The notes under the pieces are model-generated. The model was not told the origin of the DNA. It searched no databases and was given only the letters and a program-made list of their open reading frames with translations. From CS1-C013 sp964353745 (GTDB lineage: Archaea > Aenigmatarchaeota > Aenigmatarchaeia > Aenigmatarchaeales > Aenigmatarchaeaceae), in NCBI GenBank assembly GCA_964353745.1, contig CAYGWD010000023.1, positions 1-13,764 on the forward strand: a DNA stretch of 13,764 bases, in the 5' to 3' direction. The translations under genes were made by a program, and so were the position numbers. This document shows, one piece after another, positions 1 through 8,193 of the stretch (the stretch's first letter is position 1; the number at the start of each line of letters is the position of its first letter).

Positions 1-828
1 GCAAAAGACCTATTAGGCAAAATGTTCCAGGAAGATGCCATTGATCCGCAACAGATAACAGAACAGATAAAAGAGGCGGTGAGAAGCGAGGAGATATCAG
101 AGTACAAAGGCTTGCCGGCTGGCCCTAACATAGAGAACTATGACGAAATAATAATCGTAGAAGGAAGAGCGGATGTCATCAACCTTCTCAAAAACGGCAT
201 AAAGAACGTTATCGCAATAGAGGGAACGTCAGTTCCGAGGTCTATTGTTGATTTGACTACAGAAAAGATAACCACTGTTTTCTTAGACGGAGACAGAGGC
301 GGCGACCTTATACTAAAGGAGTTGATGGCAGTTTGCGAGATAGATTTTGTGATAAGAGCTCCAAGAGGAAAAGAAGTCGAGGAACTGCAGAAAAAAGAGA
401 TATTCAAAATTTTGAGAACAAAAATACCAGCTGCTGAGGCAAAGGCAGAGGCTAGAAACGGCGAGATAAAAGAAGTCATATATGAAAGGGAAGTGAAACA
501 GGAAAAACCAACTCAGACCTATACAAGCGTCAGGATAGAAGGCGACAAGCTTGAGGCTTTCAAAACAGTTCTGGATGATTTGGTAGGAACAAGGGCGGCC
601 TGTTTCCTCGATGATAACATGGAGATATTAGGAAGAGTCCCTGTGAAAGAAATGTTCTCGGCTATGCGCGAACTTAAGGCAGATACCCTGATATTCGACG
701 GAGACATAGATCAGAAACTGGTTAATCAGTGCTTGCATAATGGGATAAAATACATAGTCGGAATGAAAGTCGAGAGAATAAGGACGCCGGAAGGAATGAG
801 CGTTTTGACAATACATGACCTGAAGTAA
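1..828 (+). CDS. dnaG: Archaeal DnaG-type primase, 3' part (5' end outside window)
   Basis: Archaeal DnaG is a TOPRIM-domain protein related to bacterial primase; in archaea it is also known as a core component of the RNA exosome. The reading frame is open from base 1 (AKDLLGKM...), so the true start lies outside the window and the Met at 22 is internal. The TOPRIM signatures are clear: VEGRADV, with the catalytic Glu codon at 160-162, and FLDGDRGG, with the DxD pair beginning at 286. They are followed by the family-typical RAPRGKEVEELQKKEI stretch. The C-terminal part (about 540-828) is the usual alpha/beta tail of archaeal DnaG. The gene ends in tandem stops (TAATAA). A tiny ORF follows after 21 nt behind a GGTGAT Shine-Dalgarno sequence, so the two may be co-transcribed. 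The identification is firm; only the length cannot be judged. Confidence 0.95.
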   Translation, partial: AKDLLGKMFQEDAIDPQQITEQIKEAVRSEEISEYKGLPAGPNIENYDEIIIVEGRADVINLLKNGIKNVIAIEGTSVPRSIVDLTTEKITTVFLDGDRGGDLILKELMAVCEIDFVIRAPRGKEVEELQKKEIFKILRTKIPAAEAKAEARNGEIKEVIYEREVKQEKPTQTYTSVRIEGDKLEAFKTVLDDLVGTRAACFLDDNMEILGRVPVKEMFSAMRELKADTLIFDGDIDQKLVNQCLHNGIKYIVGMKVERIRTPEGMSVLTIHDLK

Positions 829-849
829 TAAACCAAAAAGGTGATAAAA

Positions 850-954
850 ATGGTGAAAGAGAAAAAATATAAAGACTCGAAAATGTCTCCTTTGGAGTAC
901 AGGAGAAATAAAATATCAACTCGTCAGCAACTGACGGTAAGAAGGAAAGAATAA
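850..954 (+). CDS. Tiny basic protein (34 aa); frame continues past TAA into a membrane-like segment
   Basis: ATG at 850 is preceded by a perfect archaeal Shine-Dalgarno sequence (GGTGAT, 840-845, 4-nt spacer), which supports real translation just after dnaG. The product is 34 residues, very basic and hydrophilic (starts MVKEKKYKDSKMSPLEYRR), and stops at TAA 952-954. The same frame continues without another stop to 1038, adding WQTLKGYGLIENFLILIGIG and a few more residues, which reads like a transmembrane helix. The gene may therefore be a nonsense-truncated 62-residue membrane protein, or the tail may be a separate product from the TTG at 964. An ATG overlapping the stop (954) opens a different 33-residue frame ending at 1055, with no convincing protein character. 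No family is recognised. Confidence 0.45.
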   Translation: MVKEKKYKDSKMSPLEYRRNKISTRQQLTVRRKE

Positions 955-1060
955 TGGCAGACATTGAAAGGGTACGGTCTGATAGAAAATTTTTTGATTT
1001 TGATAGGCATTGGTGCAATTTTGGATGGAGTGATTTAGCTAAAACTATTACATAGAAAAA

Positions 1061-1070
1061 TTTAATATAT
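1061..1070 (+). promoter_or_regulatory. TATA box of the tldD-tldE operon
   Basis: TTTAATATAT is centred about 27 nt before the tldD ATG at 1092. This is the distance expected for an archaeal TATA box driving a leaderless transcript. No Shine-Dalgarno sequence precedes the ATG, which agrees with leaderless initiation. Confidence 0.55.
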
Positions 1071-1091
1071 CTTCTAGAATAAAATATAAGA

Positions 1092-2498
1092 ATGTTTGAT
1101 CTAGTTAAAAAGACCTTGAACTATGCGGAAAAGTCATCAGACTACGCAGAAGTCAGGTTTGAAAACGCAAAAACAAACAAGATAATAGTAAAGAACGGAA
1201 ATATAGAGGCTACCGAGTTTAATGAAAAATTCGGAATGTCCATAAGATTTTTGAAGAACGGCTTCTTGGGTTTTGTCGCCACCAATAATCTTAATTTTTC
1301 TAATCTGAAAAAACAAGTTGACAAGGCATTGAAAATTGCTAAATACAGAGGAAAAATACTTGAAAAACCGGTAAGACTTTCTGAAGAAAAGACATTCAAG
1401 GACAAATACGAGATAAGAGAAAAGATAAAGCTAGAGAATGTCAGCTTGGAAGAAAAGATTAAAAGCATTTTTGAAATAGAGAAAGGACTGCTAGGCACGA
1501 AAGTGCAACTGCCAATAAGGTTCTTCGAGTACTCTGATTCTAACAAAGAGAAGATATTCATGAACTCAGAAGGAGCTTTAATTCAATCAAAGATACCTTT
1601 GATAAGCTTTGAATACATGATTACTTTTCTATCAGGCAACGCTAGTGCCCAAAGAAGTTTTCAATACGGAGGCTCCGGTGGTTGGGAACTGTTCAAACAA
1701 TGGAATCTAAAACAAAGGATTTCAGACGAAGCAAAAATCCTGCCTAAAATTTCAAGAGCGAAAAAAATAACAGCAGACAGGTATGATGTCATTCTTTCTC
1801 CGGAATTGGTAGGAATAGCATCTCATGAAAGTTGCGGGCACCCCTATGAAGCAGACAGAATTCTAGGAAGAGAGGCGGCACAGGCAGGCAAATCTTTTGT
1901 GAGCAGTAATATGCTAGAGAAGAAGATAGGAACAGAGGTTGTCAATGTGGTAGACGATCCAACAGTTCCTAACAGCTACGGTTTTTATTTGTATGATGAT
2001 GAGGGCGTGAAAGCAGAAAGAAGATTTCTGATAAGGAATGGAATAATAAATTCTTTCTTACAGAATAGGGAAACAGCTGCTGAAATGGGAACGAAGAGCA
2101 ATGCTGCTTCTAGAGCAAACGACTGGTTCTCAGAGCCCATAGTAAGAATGGCAAATACGTTCGTCCTGCCAGGCGGTCATAATTTTGAAGAATTGCTCGA
2201 GACAATTAAAAAAGGAGTCTATATAAAATCCTACATGGAGTGGAACATTGATGATAAAAGATTTAATCAAAAGTATACTGGCCTAGAGTCTTATTTAATA
2301 GAGAATGGCAAACTTGCAGGCCTTGTGAAAAGTCCTGTTCTGGAAATAACAACGCCTGCTTTTTGGAGCAGCATAGATGCTGTTGGTAAAGATTTAGAAT
2401 TTTCAGCCGGCAATTGCGGAAAGAGCGATCCAATGCAAGGGATTCCTGTTTGGTTTGGCGGCCCTCACATAAGATTGAGAAACATAGCTTTGGTGTAA
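1092..2498 (+). CDS. tldD: TldD-family zinc metalloprotease subunit
   Basis: TldD forms a heterodimeric protease with TldE (PmbA) that degrades unfolded or natively unstructured peptides and, in bacteria, matures some modified peptides. The 468-residue length is normal for the family. The zinc-binding helix is intact: HESCGH at residues 245-250 matches the HExxxH motif. A late cysteine in AGNCGKSDP (C442) occupies the place of the third metal ligand known in bacterial TldD. The N-terminal half has the usual TldD/PmbA domain, with the YAEVRFEN and FLGFVATN stretches. The start at 1092 is 22-31 nt downstream of a TATA box. The tldE start codon lies 2 nt after this stop, so both subunits are made from one message. 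Nothing indicates damage. Confidence 0.95.
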   Translation: MFDLVKKTLNYAEKSSDYAEVRFENAKTNKIIVKNGNIEATEFNEKFGMSIRFLKNGFLGFVATNNLNFSNLKKQVDKALKIAKYRGKILEKPVRLSEEKTFKDKYEIREKIKLENVSLEEKIKSIFEIEKGLLGTKVQLPIRFFEYSDSNKEKIFMNSEGALIQSKIPLISFEYMITFLSGNASAQRSFQYGGSGGWELFKQWNLKQRISDEAKILPKISRAKKITADRYDVILSPELVGIASHESCGHPYEADRILGREAAQAGKSFVSSNMLEKKIGTEVVNVVDDPTVPNSYGFYLYDDEGVKAERRFLIRNGIINSFLQNRETAAEMGTKSNAASRANDWFSEPIVRMANTFVLPGGHNFEELLETIKKGVYIKSYMEWNIDDKRFNQKYTGLESYLIENGKLAGLVKSPVLEITTPAFWSSIDAVGKDLEFSAGNCGKSDPMQGIPVWFGGPHIRLRNIALV

Positions 2499-2500
2499 TC

Positions 2501-3808
2501 ATGAATTTTATAAAATTCGCTTTGAAAAATGGAGCTGATGACGTTATTATAGAAAAGAACTCTGGAGAGACAAGACAGGTTAGGTTCGCCAATAACAATG
2601 TGCAAATATTTAACATCTGGAACATCCTAAGCTATGAAATATTCTTGTCATATAAGAAAAGAGTTGTCGGTACTGTTGTCCTTGATTCTTCAGAAAAAGC
2701 AATTTTAGAGGCCATTAAGAACCTGATAAAATACGCCAAGATAACCAAGCCAAGCCAAGATTATTTTGGAATAGCGGAAGGTCCGTTCAAATACAAGAAA
2801 ATACCTAAGATTTATGACAAAAAAATTGTTGACGCGGATTTGCTAGACATAACTGAGAGCATGATTAATCCAGCTCTGGAGAACAGCAAGAACACGGCAG
2901 GGATAGTATACATGGATTATAATGAGAGGGAACTGGAAACATCAACTAATGTTTCTGCGTCTGAAAAATCAACTTCTGTCAAACTGTCAATAAGGGCTTT
3001 CAACGGAGACGAGGAAACAGGGCACGCTGCCTCCTGTTCAAGAATGATGAATTCTGTTTACCCAGAAAAGATTGGAAGAAAGGCAGGAGAGATATCCAAA
3101 CAAGTTAAGAATCCTGAGAAACTGGAGCCCGGGAAATACGACGTGATATTCGATCCATTATCCGCGGCAAACCTTTTGAGCGTTGCCAGCGCAGTTTCAT
3201 CTGCATTCTATGTCGATAGTGGAATGTCTTTTCTGCGCAAGAAGATGAATAAAAAAGTTGCTAGCACTAAAGTGACCTTGTTAGATGATGGGTCAATAGC
3301 AAACGGTTTTCAATCAACAGCCTTTGATAGTGAAGGTGTTCCTACAAGAAAGACCGTTATTATAGACAAAGGAGTTCTCAAGAGTTATTTGCATAATACA
3401 TCAACTGCTAAAAGATACAACACCAAGACAACGGCCAATGCCGGTTTGATAGTACCCCAACCTAGGAACGTTATCTTGGAGAAAGGCGCTATTTCCAAGG
3501 AAAAATTGTTTGAAGGTTTCAACGGCCTCTATATAACGAACGTTTGGTATACAAGATTCCAAAATTATTTAACAGGAGACTTCTCAACTATTCCAAGGGA
3601 TGGAATATTTCTGATAAAAGATGGAGAGATTGTAAAATCAGTAAAGGATATAAGAGTTTCTGATAACCTGCAGAGAATGCTAGAAAACATTTCAGGTATT
3701 TCTAACAAGCCAGAATGGATTATTTGGTGGGGCCTTGATTTCCAGCTTCCGGTTTTCACTCCTTACTTCATTGTAAAGGATGTCAACATAACGCAGTCAA
3801 AGATGTAG
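2501..3808 (+). CDS. tldE: TldE/PmbA-family protease partner subunit
   Basis: This is the second subunit of the TldD/TldE protease. It shares the TldD/PmbA fold but lacks the HExxxH zinc motif, as expected for TldE, whose role is to complete the substrate chamber. I place the start at ATG 2501 (MNFIKFALKNGADDVIIEKN), giving 435 residues. The frame also contains an upstream ATG at 2414, but those extra residues lie wholly inside the end of tldD and look non-homologous. GGTG at 2492-2495, overlapping the tldD stop, can act as a Shine-Dalgarno sequence. Family-like segments include LEPGKYDVIFDPLSAANLL, DDGSIANGFQSTAFDSEGVP and the C-terminal half with TTANAGLIVPQPRNV. The 2-nt spacing from tldD implies translational coupling. 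Confidence 0.92.
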   Translation: MNFIKFALKNGADDVIIEKNSGETRQVRFANNNVQIFNIWNILSYEIFLSYKKRVVGTVVLDSSEKAILEAIKNLIKYAKITKPSQDYFGIAEGPFKYKKIPKIYDKKIVDADLLDITESMINPALENSKNTAGIVYMDYNERELETSTNVSASEKSTSVKLSIRAFNGDEETGHAASCSRMMNSVYPEKIGRKAGEISKQVKNPEKLEPGKYDVIFDPLSAANLLSVASAVSSAFYVDSGMSFLRKKMNKKVASTKVTLLDDGSIANGFQSTAFDSEGVPTRKTVIIDKGVLKSYLHNTSTAKRYNTKTTANAGLIVPQPRNVILEKGAISKEKLFEGFNGLYITNVWYTRFQNYLTGDFSTIPRDGIFLIKDGEIVKSVKDIRVSDNLQRMLENISGISNKPEWIIWWGLDFQLPVFTPYFIVKDVNITQSKM

Positions 3809-3852
3809 CAAGTAATGCAAATATTTATTAGTCCGAAAAATTAATTCAGAAT

Positions 3853-4041
3853 ATGGTTGACATTAAAATATCAGGTACCGTGTTCATTTCTCTAGTTCTC
3901 TTATGGTATCTGGGAATATCAGGGTGCCAGGCAATGAACAAGATTCAAGAAGGACTAGGAGATCCGTTGTGCTGGGGCGGCTGGATAGCATTTACCGTTC
4001 TAATCTTAGTTGCAGTTATGCTTCATCCCTATGAGGATTGA
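3853..4041 (+). CDS. Small membrane protein (62 aa), unknown
   Basis: Not recognised. The 62-residue product has two hydrophobic stretches: residues 8-24 (GTVFISLVLLWYLGISG) and about 44-57 (GWIAFTVLILVAVM), with a short polar loop between them. The first ends in ISGC, which fits the lipobox pattern, so a lipid-anchored protein is conceivable. The second helix makes a plain two-span membrane hairpin equally likely. Two cysteines (C25 and one in DPLCWGGW) could pair. An AT-rich TATA-like element (AAATATTTATTA, about 3820-3831) lies about 27 nt before the ATG, consistent with its own leaderless promoter. The last 13 nt overlap the 3' end of the convergent nrdG gene. Confidence 0.65.
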   Translation: MVDIKISGTVFISLVLLWYLGISGCQAMNKIQEGLGDPLCWGGWIAFTVLILVAVMLHPYED

Positions 4042-4727
4042 ATCCCTCTTATTTCGCATGTTTCGAAATAAGGTTTTAGTATGTCGCAAAACTTTATTAC
4101 TTCTTCTTTAGAAAAAGGTTTTTTACCAACAAAACTCTTGTCCAAGGTCTTGATTCCCCTGAACTGCTGTATATAGAATTTTTTCGAGCCATTTAACCAT
4201 TCACCGATTAGTTTGGCGTATTCTTCGTTGAACAAACCAGGCACGATTGTTATTCTAAATTCATAATCTTTCATTCTTCTAATCAAATCAACACTCTTTT
4301 GTATGTCCTCTTTGTCTACCTTGACGTTAGTTACTTTTTCATATGATTCTAAAGGTGCTTTGGTGTCCATGGCGATATAATCAACTAACTTCTTGTCAAT
4401 AAGCTCCTTTAGCATTTTTGGATTACTGCCATTAGTGTCTAGCTTAACTAGAAAGCCTAGCTCTTTTATTTTCGAGATAAATTCAGGAAGGTCTTCATTC
4501 AAGGTAGGTTCGCCGCCAGTTATGCAGACTCCATCCAGGAATCCTTTTCTATTTTTCAGAAATTCTAGAATGTCTTCCTGTTTAATTTCAGGCCTTCCGT
4601 CGTCAACAATAAGCTCCGGGTTGTGGCAATAACTACATCTGAATGTGCAACCAAAAGTAAAGATAGTGCAGGCTAATTTACCCGGATAATCCAAGACAGT
4701 TTGCTTTTGTAAACCTTTTATTTTCAT
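4029..4727 (-). CDS. nrdG: Anaerobic ribonucleotide reductase activating enzyme (radical SAM)
   Basis: This is a radical-SAM activase predicted to generate the glycyl radical on NrdD by reductive cleavage of S-adenosylmethionine. The product is 232 residues. The iron-sulfur cluster motif CxxxCxxC is intact (C27, C31, C34 in FGCTFRCSYCHNPE), and the SAM-binding GGE motif follows in VCITGGEPTLNED. The N-terminus (GLQKQTVLDYPGKLACTIF) is typical of the archaeal/bacterial NrdG2-type subfamily rather than the short E. coli form. It lies downstream of nrdR and nrdD on the same strand, separated by one small gene, which supports its assignment to NrdD over pyruvate formate-lyase. An AT-rich element near 4746-4757 may give it its own promoter. 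Its 3' end overlaps the convergent 62-residue gene by 13 nt. Confidence 0.9.
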   Translation of the reverse strand: MKIKGLQKQTVLDYPGKLACTIFTFGCTFRCSYCHNPELIVDDGRPEIKQEDILEFLKNRKGFLDGVCITGGEPTLNEDLPEFISKIKELGFLVKLDTNGSNPKMLKELIDKKLVDYIAMDTKAPLESYEKVTNVKVDKEDIQKSVDLIRRMKDYEFRITIVPGLFNEEYAKLIGEWLNGSKKFYIQQFRGIKTLDKSFVGKKPFSKEEVIKFCDILKPYFETCEIRGIQSS

Positions 4728-4827
4728 AATATTATCTCATTTTCAAAATTTATTATGTTGTTTTTAGATGAATTTCAAGACTTCTTCCATAAAAGTTCTA
4801 TTGTAAGTGAAAATAGGAAGTTCAAAA

Positions 4828-5109
4828 CTAATCTTCTCTGAAGCATTCATCTAGAACCTTTTTCATATACCAGTTACTGCAGCCTATCCCTCTAGTTGCT
4901 AGTTTTTGTCTTTCTAATGCGTTTATTCTGTCCAATCTTCTCAATTCTTCGATACTTATTCTATCTTCTGATATTTTAGACTCTTCGATATCTTCTTTGG
5001 TAGCAGTGCCTCTATAATTTAAAGTGAAATCTTCTGGCGGTTCAAATTTTCTCTTTTTCCTCTCTTTTTGGAGAGAAATAAAAGTTTCATATTCACTCAT
5101 ATAAGTCAT
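4828..5109 (-). CDS. Small charged hypothetical protein (93 aa)
   Basis: Not recognised. The product is hydrophilic and rich in Lys, Arg and Glu, and predicted mostly helical (for example SIEELRRLDRINALERQKLA). It has two cysteines near the C-terminus (IGCSNWYMKKVLDECFRED) and no membrane segment. It sits between nrdD and nrdG on the same strand. An upstream TATA-like element (TTTATAAATT, 5131-5140 on the plus strand) is about 25 nt from the ATG at 5107-5109, so I keep that start; ATG 5098-5100 (MSEYETF) is the alternative. Having its own promoter suggests it is not strictly part of the nrd message. A role in the reductase system is possible only by position. Confidence 0.6.
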   Translation of the reverse strand: MTYMSEYETFISLQKERKKRKFEPPEDFTLNYRGTATKEDIEESKISEDRISIEELRRLDRINALERQKLATRGIGCSNWYMKKVLDECFRED

Positions 5110-5130
5110 TAAATAATATTTAAATAAAGA

Positions 5131-5140
5131 TTTATAAATT
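5131..5140 (-). promoter_or_regulatory. TATA box for the 93-aa gene downstream of nrdD
   Basis: On the minus strand this reads AATTTATAAA and lies about 25 nt before the ATG at 5109. The 86-nt gap between this gene and the nrdD stop is strongly AT-rich and holds no other visible gene. Confidence 0.45.
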
Positions 5141-5195
5141 AAACTTCTTATTTACACGTACTTTAAAAATTCTTCCATAAAGTCTTCATTTTTTA

Positions 5196-8189
5196 TTAAT
5201 TAGGGACCTTAAATTCTAATCTGTCTTTGAACTCTGCTTGTTTTCCTTCGTTCCAGTCCTGAACAGGCCTTATGTATCCTACAACCCTTGAAAACACCTC
5301 TGACTTTGCATTACAGGTCGGACAGTTGAAGTGCTCGCCCTTTACGTAGCCATGCGATGGGCACACTGAAAACGTGGGTGTTATCGTGAAGTAAGGCAAA
5401 GCAAAACCAGAAGCGATCTTCTTGACCAATAATTTCACAGCCTCCTCATTATCAGGAGACTCGCCCAAGAACGTATGGAAGACGGTTCCTCCGGTGTATT
5501 TTCTTTGTATATCCTCCTGGTGTTTCAATGCCCAGAAAACATCATCCGTATAATTAACCGGCAACTGGGTTGAATTAGTGTAAAAGGGAATGCCATTGCC
5601 GGCGGTTATTATCTTCGGATATTTTGCCCTGTCTACCTTTGCCATTCTATAGGAAGTCCCTTCTGCCGGTGTCGCCTCCAAGTTGTATATGTGGCCGGTC
5701 TCTTCCTGGAATTCTACCATCTTTTCCCTCATGAATTCTAGAACCTTTAGTGTGAATTTCCTTCCTTCCTCAGTTTCAATGCCGCAATGCAAGAAGTTCT
5801 GGCAGGCCTCATTCATTCCTATTAATCCTATGGTAGAGAAGTGATGATTGAAGTTGCCAAGGTATCTTTTTGAGAAAGGTAGCATCCCTATGTCCATCAT
5901 TCTGTTAACCAACTTTCTCTTTATCTCAAGAGAGTTCTTTGCGAGATACATCAATCTTTCCAACCTTTCCAAGAATTCGTTTTCGTCTTTAGAAGTGTAT
6001 CCTATTCTTGGCATGTTTATCGTAACCACGCCTATCGATCCCGTTGACTCGCCGAAACCAAACAGGCCACCGGTCTTGTTCCTAAGTTCTTTTAAATTTA
6101 ATTGAAGCCTGCAACACATACTACGAACATCAGAAGGTTTCAAATCACTGTTTATGAAATTCTGGAAATAAGGCAAGCCATACTTCGCGGTCATTCCAAA
6201 CAGCGAATCCAGGTTATCGTTATTCCAATCCATATCTTTGGTTATATTATACGTGGGAATAGGCCATGTGAAAACCCTGCCTTTCATGTCTCCAGTGGTC
6301 ATTACCTCTATGAATGCTTTGTTGACGATATCCATCTCTTCCTGATAATCAGCATAAGTGGTATCCATTAGTTTGCCGCCAATTATAACAGGATCATTCT
6401 TCATGTCCTCAGGCACTGTCCAGTCTAGGGTGATATTGGAAAACGGAGTGTTACCAGTTATGAAAACTTTGCCGTTCCTTCTTGCAACAAAAGTTCCGTT
6501 CTTTGTTGTCGGGCACCAAACTTTGCCCTTGTATTTTATTTTGTCAATTTTGGTTATGCTCGCTACCTGCCTTCTTATCAAGTTGATAGTCCAAATGCCT
6601 TGTTTATTTTTCTTTGCAGTGCTGCCATATCTGCAAAGGGCGCACAATTCCTGCAACTGGTCTTTGACTTTTTCGTTTTTAGTATAAATTCTTGTCCTTC
6701 CATTTTTTTCTATATGACCATCACCTTTAACGTAGGTGTCAACAAATAGCCTTATTTGCCTGGATGAAAGAGTCCTTATAACCTCTGGAATTATCTTAGA
6801 ACTTATCTTTTCTCTGACGCTTTCTGATTCAGCTTGATTCAGTCTAAACCTAATAGAGGGGATGCTAGAAAAACCATGTATCCTGCTTTGTTCATGCCAT
6901 GAAAAATCAAGATTTTCAAAGCAGTTTCGTATTTCATCACAGTTATTCATATTTTTCTTTGACTGAAAGATTGACAGCCTTCCCCTATCATCAGAAAACG
7001 TTCCTTCTGAAACAAGCCACGCGTACAGCCTAACCCAATCATCAATAATCTCTTTCTGGCTTTCTATCTCCGAAGCAATGGGCAATAGCACAGGAGTTTT
7101 GAAGTTTGCCAAGTCCTCAGCTTCTACAAATTCAAATTTTTTGCTGTTAAATTTCTTTCTTACTACTCTATGATTTGGAGTTACCAATTGCTCTTGCGTT
7201 CTGTTCTTCAATCTTACTAACTCACCATCATAGTCGTAAGCCATGACTCTTGAAGGTTTTAAGAATTCTATTTTTCCAGTTTCGATGTTGAAAGTTGCGA
7301 TTTCATCTTTATCGGCGTCTATCTCATTATGTTTTTTCCATCCATCATTGGTCAAACATTCAGTATCCTCGCTTACGCACTGTCCGCCCCAACGAGAAGT
7401 CGTGTTCATGCCATAAACATACTCTTGGATGACCTGTTTAACTTGGTCATAATTTAGCTTGTCATGCCTTACGAATGGAGCGAGATATGTATCAAAGGAA
7501 CTAAAAGCTTGAGCGCCTGCCCACTCGTTTTGCAGCGTACCGATGAAGTTTACCATCTGTCCTGCTGCTGATCTTAGATGTTTTGCAGGTCCTGCATAAA
7601 CATTGCCGGGTACTCCATTCAAACCTTCCATCAATAATTGTCTCAACGACCAGCCGGCGCAGTAACCGCACAAGCTCATGCTCAGATTGTGCAAGTGATA
7701 ATCGCCGTTTATGTGAGCGTCGGCAATCTCTTTAGGATAAACATTATTTAAGGCATAATACGCCATTATTGTTCCAACACCATGCCAGAGTAAACCTGAA
7801 AATGAAAAACGAACATTAGCGTTTTCTTTAATTCTCCATTCTTTTTCGGAGATGTAGCCATCGATCACATCTCCAACGTTTAGAAGCAAAGCTTTGACAT
7901 CTCTAAGTCTCTTGTGCTCTTCCCTGTAGAGTATGTAAGCCTTTGCAGTCTTATAGTGGCCATTCTCCACCAATACTTTTTCTACAATATCTTGTACGTT
8001 TTCAACCGTTGGTATAGTCTTGCTATTGAATTTCTCATTGATAAGAACTATTACTTGATCTGATAGTTTTTTTGCAAGCTCACAATCTGTTCCGCCAACA
8101 GCCTGAGCAGCCTTGAAAATAGCGTTTGTTATTTTCTCTTGCTCAAAAGGAGCAATCCTTCCGTCTCTTTTGCGTATTTTTTCAACCAT
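5196..8189 (-). CDS. nrdD: Anaerobic (class III) ribonucleoside-triphosphate reductase with an in-frame intein
   Basis: NrdD reduces ribonucleoside triphosphates to dNTPs using a glycyl radical. The 997-residue precursor carries a 310-residue intein (271-580); after splicing the enzyme would be 687 residues, normal for the family. Residues about 3-92 form an ATP-cone (VEKIRKRDGRIAPFEQEKI). Conserved cysteines are C174/C177 (SLCGYCAGW) and C692/C693 (SMCCRLQLNL), the region of the thiyl-radical cysteine. The C-terminal zinc site is C943, H946, C956, C959, with His in place of one common Cys. The glycyl radical site is G971 in RVVGYIRPVQDWN. The ATG at 8187-8189 follows GGTGAT (8193-8198), which overlaps the nrdR stop codon, so the two genes are translationally coupled. 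The intein interrupts WGGQ/TPFSNITLDW, a highly conserved core segment. Confidence 0.96.
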   Translation of the reverse strand: MVEKIRKRDGRIAPFEQEKITNAIFKAAQAVGGTDCELAKKLSDQVIVLINEKFNSKTIPTVENVQDIVEKVLVENGHYKTAKAYILYREEHKRLRDVKALLLNVGDVIDGYISEKEWRIKENANVRFSFSGLLWHGVGTIMAYYALNNVYPKEIADAHINGDYHLHNLSMSLCGYCAGWSLRQLLMEGLNGVPGNVYAGPAKHLRSAAGQMVNFIGTLQNEWAGAQAFSSFDTYLAPFVRHDKLNYDQVKQVIQEYVYGMNTTSRWGGQCVSEDTECLTNDGWKKHNEIDADKDEIATFNIETGKIEFLKPSRVMAYDYDGELVRLKNRTQEQLVTPNHRVVRKKFNSKKFEFVEAEDLANFKTPVLLPIASEIESQKEIIDDWVRLYAWLVSEGTFSDDRGRLSIFQSKKNMNNCDEIRNCFENLDFSWHEQSRIHGFSSIPSIRFRLNQAESESVREKISSKIIPEVIRTLSSRQIRLFVDTYVKGDGHIEKNGRTRIYTKNEKVKDQLQELCALCRYGSTAKKNKQGIWTINLIRRQVASITKIDKIKYKGKVWCPTTKNGTFVARRNGKVFITGNTPFSNITLDWTVPEDMKNDPVIIGGKLMDTTYADYQEEMDIVNKAFIEVMTTGDMKGRVFTWPIPTYNITKDMDWNNDNLDSLFGMTAKYGLPYFQNFINSDLKPSDVRSMCCRLQLNLKELRNKTGGLFGFGESTGSIGVVTINMPRIGYTSKDENEFLERLERLMYLAKNSLEIKRKLVNRMMDIGMLPFSKRYLGNFNHHFSTIGLIGMNEACQNFLHCGIETEEGRKFTLKVLEFMREKMVEFQEETGHIYNLEATPAEGTSYRMAKVDRAKYPKIITAGNGIPFYTNSTQLPVNYTDDVFWALKHQEDIQRKYTGGTVFHTFLGESPDNEEAVKLLVKKIASGFALPYFTITPTFSVCPSHGYVKGEHFNCPTCNAKSEVFSRVVGYIRPVQDWNEGKQAEFKDRLEFKVPN
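6450..7379 (-). mobile_element. Intein with LAGLIDADG homing endonuclease in NrdD
   Basis: The intein covers precursor residues 271-580 (310 residues). Block A starts with the nucleophile Cys1 (CVSEDTECLTNDGW). Block B has TPNH (intein residues 67-70). The C-terminal splice region is GTFVARRNGKVFITGN, ending in Asn310 and followed by Thr as the +1 extein nucleophile. The usual penultimate His is Gly309. Two dodecapeptide motifs of a LAGLIDADG endonuclease are present: LYAWLVSEGTF (acidic residue E125) and LFVDTYVKGDGH (acidic D220). Both acidic residues are retained, so the endonuclease may be active. Exact removal rejoins WGGQ to TPFSNITLDW, the expected NrdD sequence. Splicing itself is inferred. 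Confidence 0.95.
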
Positions 8190-8193
8190 TAAA

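Noticed and set aside
954..1055. 33-residue ORF starting at the ATG that overlaps the TAA
   Set aside because: It has no Shine-Dalgarno sequence of its own and an unremarkable composition; the alternative frame with a membrane-like helix is more protein-like.
2414..2500. Earlier tldE start at ATG 2414
   Set aside because: The extra 29 residues lie inside the tldD coding end and look like out-of-frame translation; ATG 2501 has a GGTG upstream and gives a normal TldE N-terminus.
3853..3927. Confident lipoprotein call for the 62-residue protein
   Set aside because: ISGC fits a lipobox, but a second hydrophobic segment follows and no lipoprotein-type mature domain is visible.
4784..5184. Repeated TTCTTCCATAAA near 4784 and 5170
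   Set aside because: A 12-base match in AT-rich DNA is expected by chance at this scale, and the short frames around it (ending LKFI and LKYV) have no start or extension.
5848..6687. Plus-strand frames opposite nrdD
   Set aside because: They lie antisense to a clearly conserved enzyme and intein and have no promoter, Shine-Dalgarno sequence or recognisable protein features.
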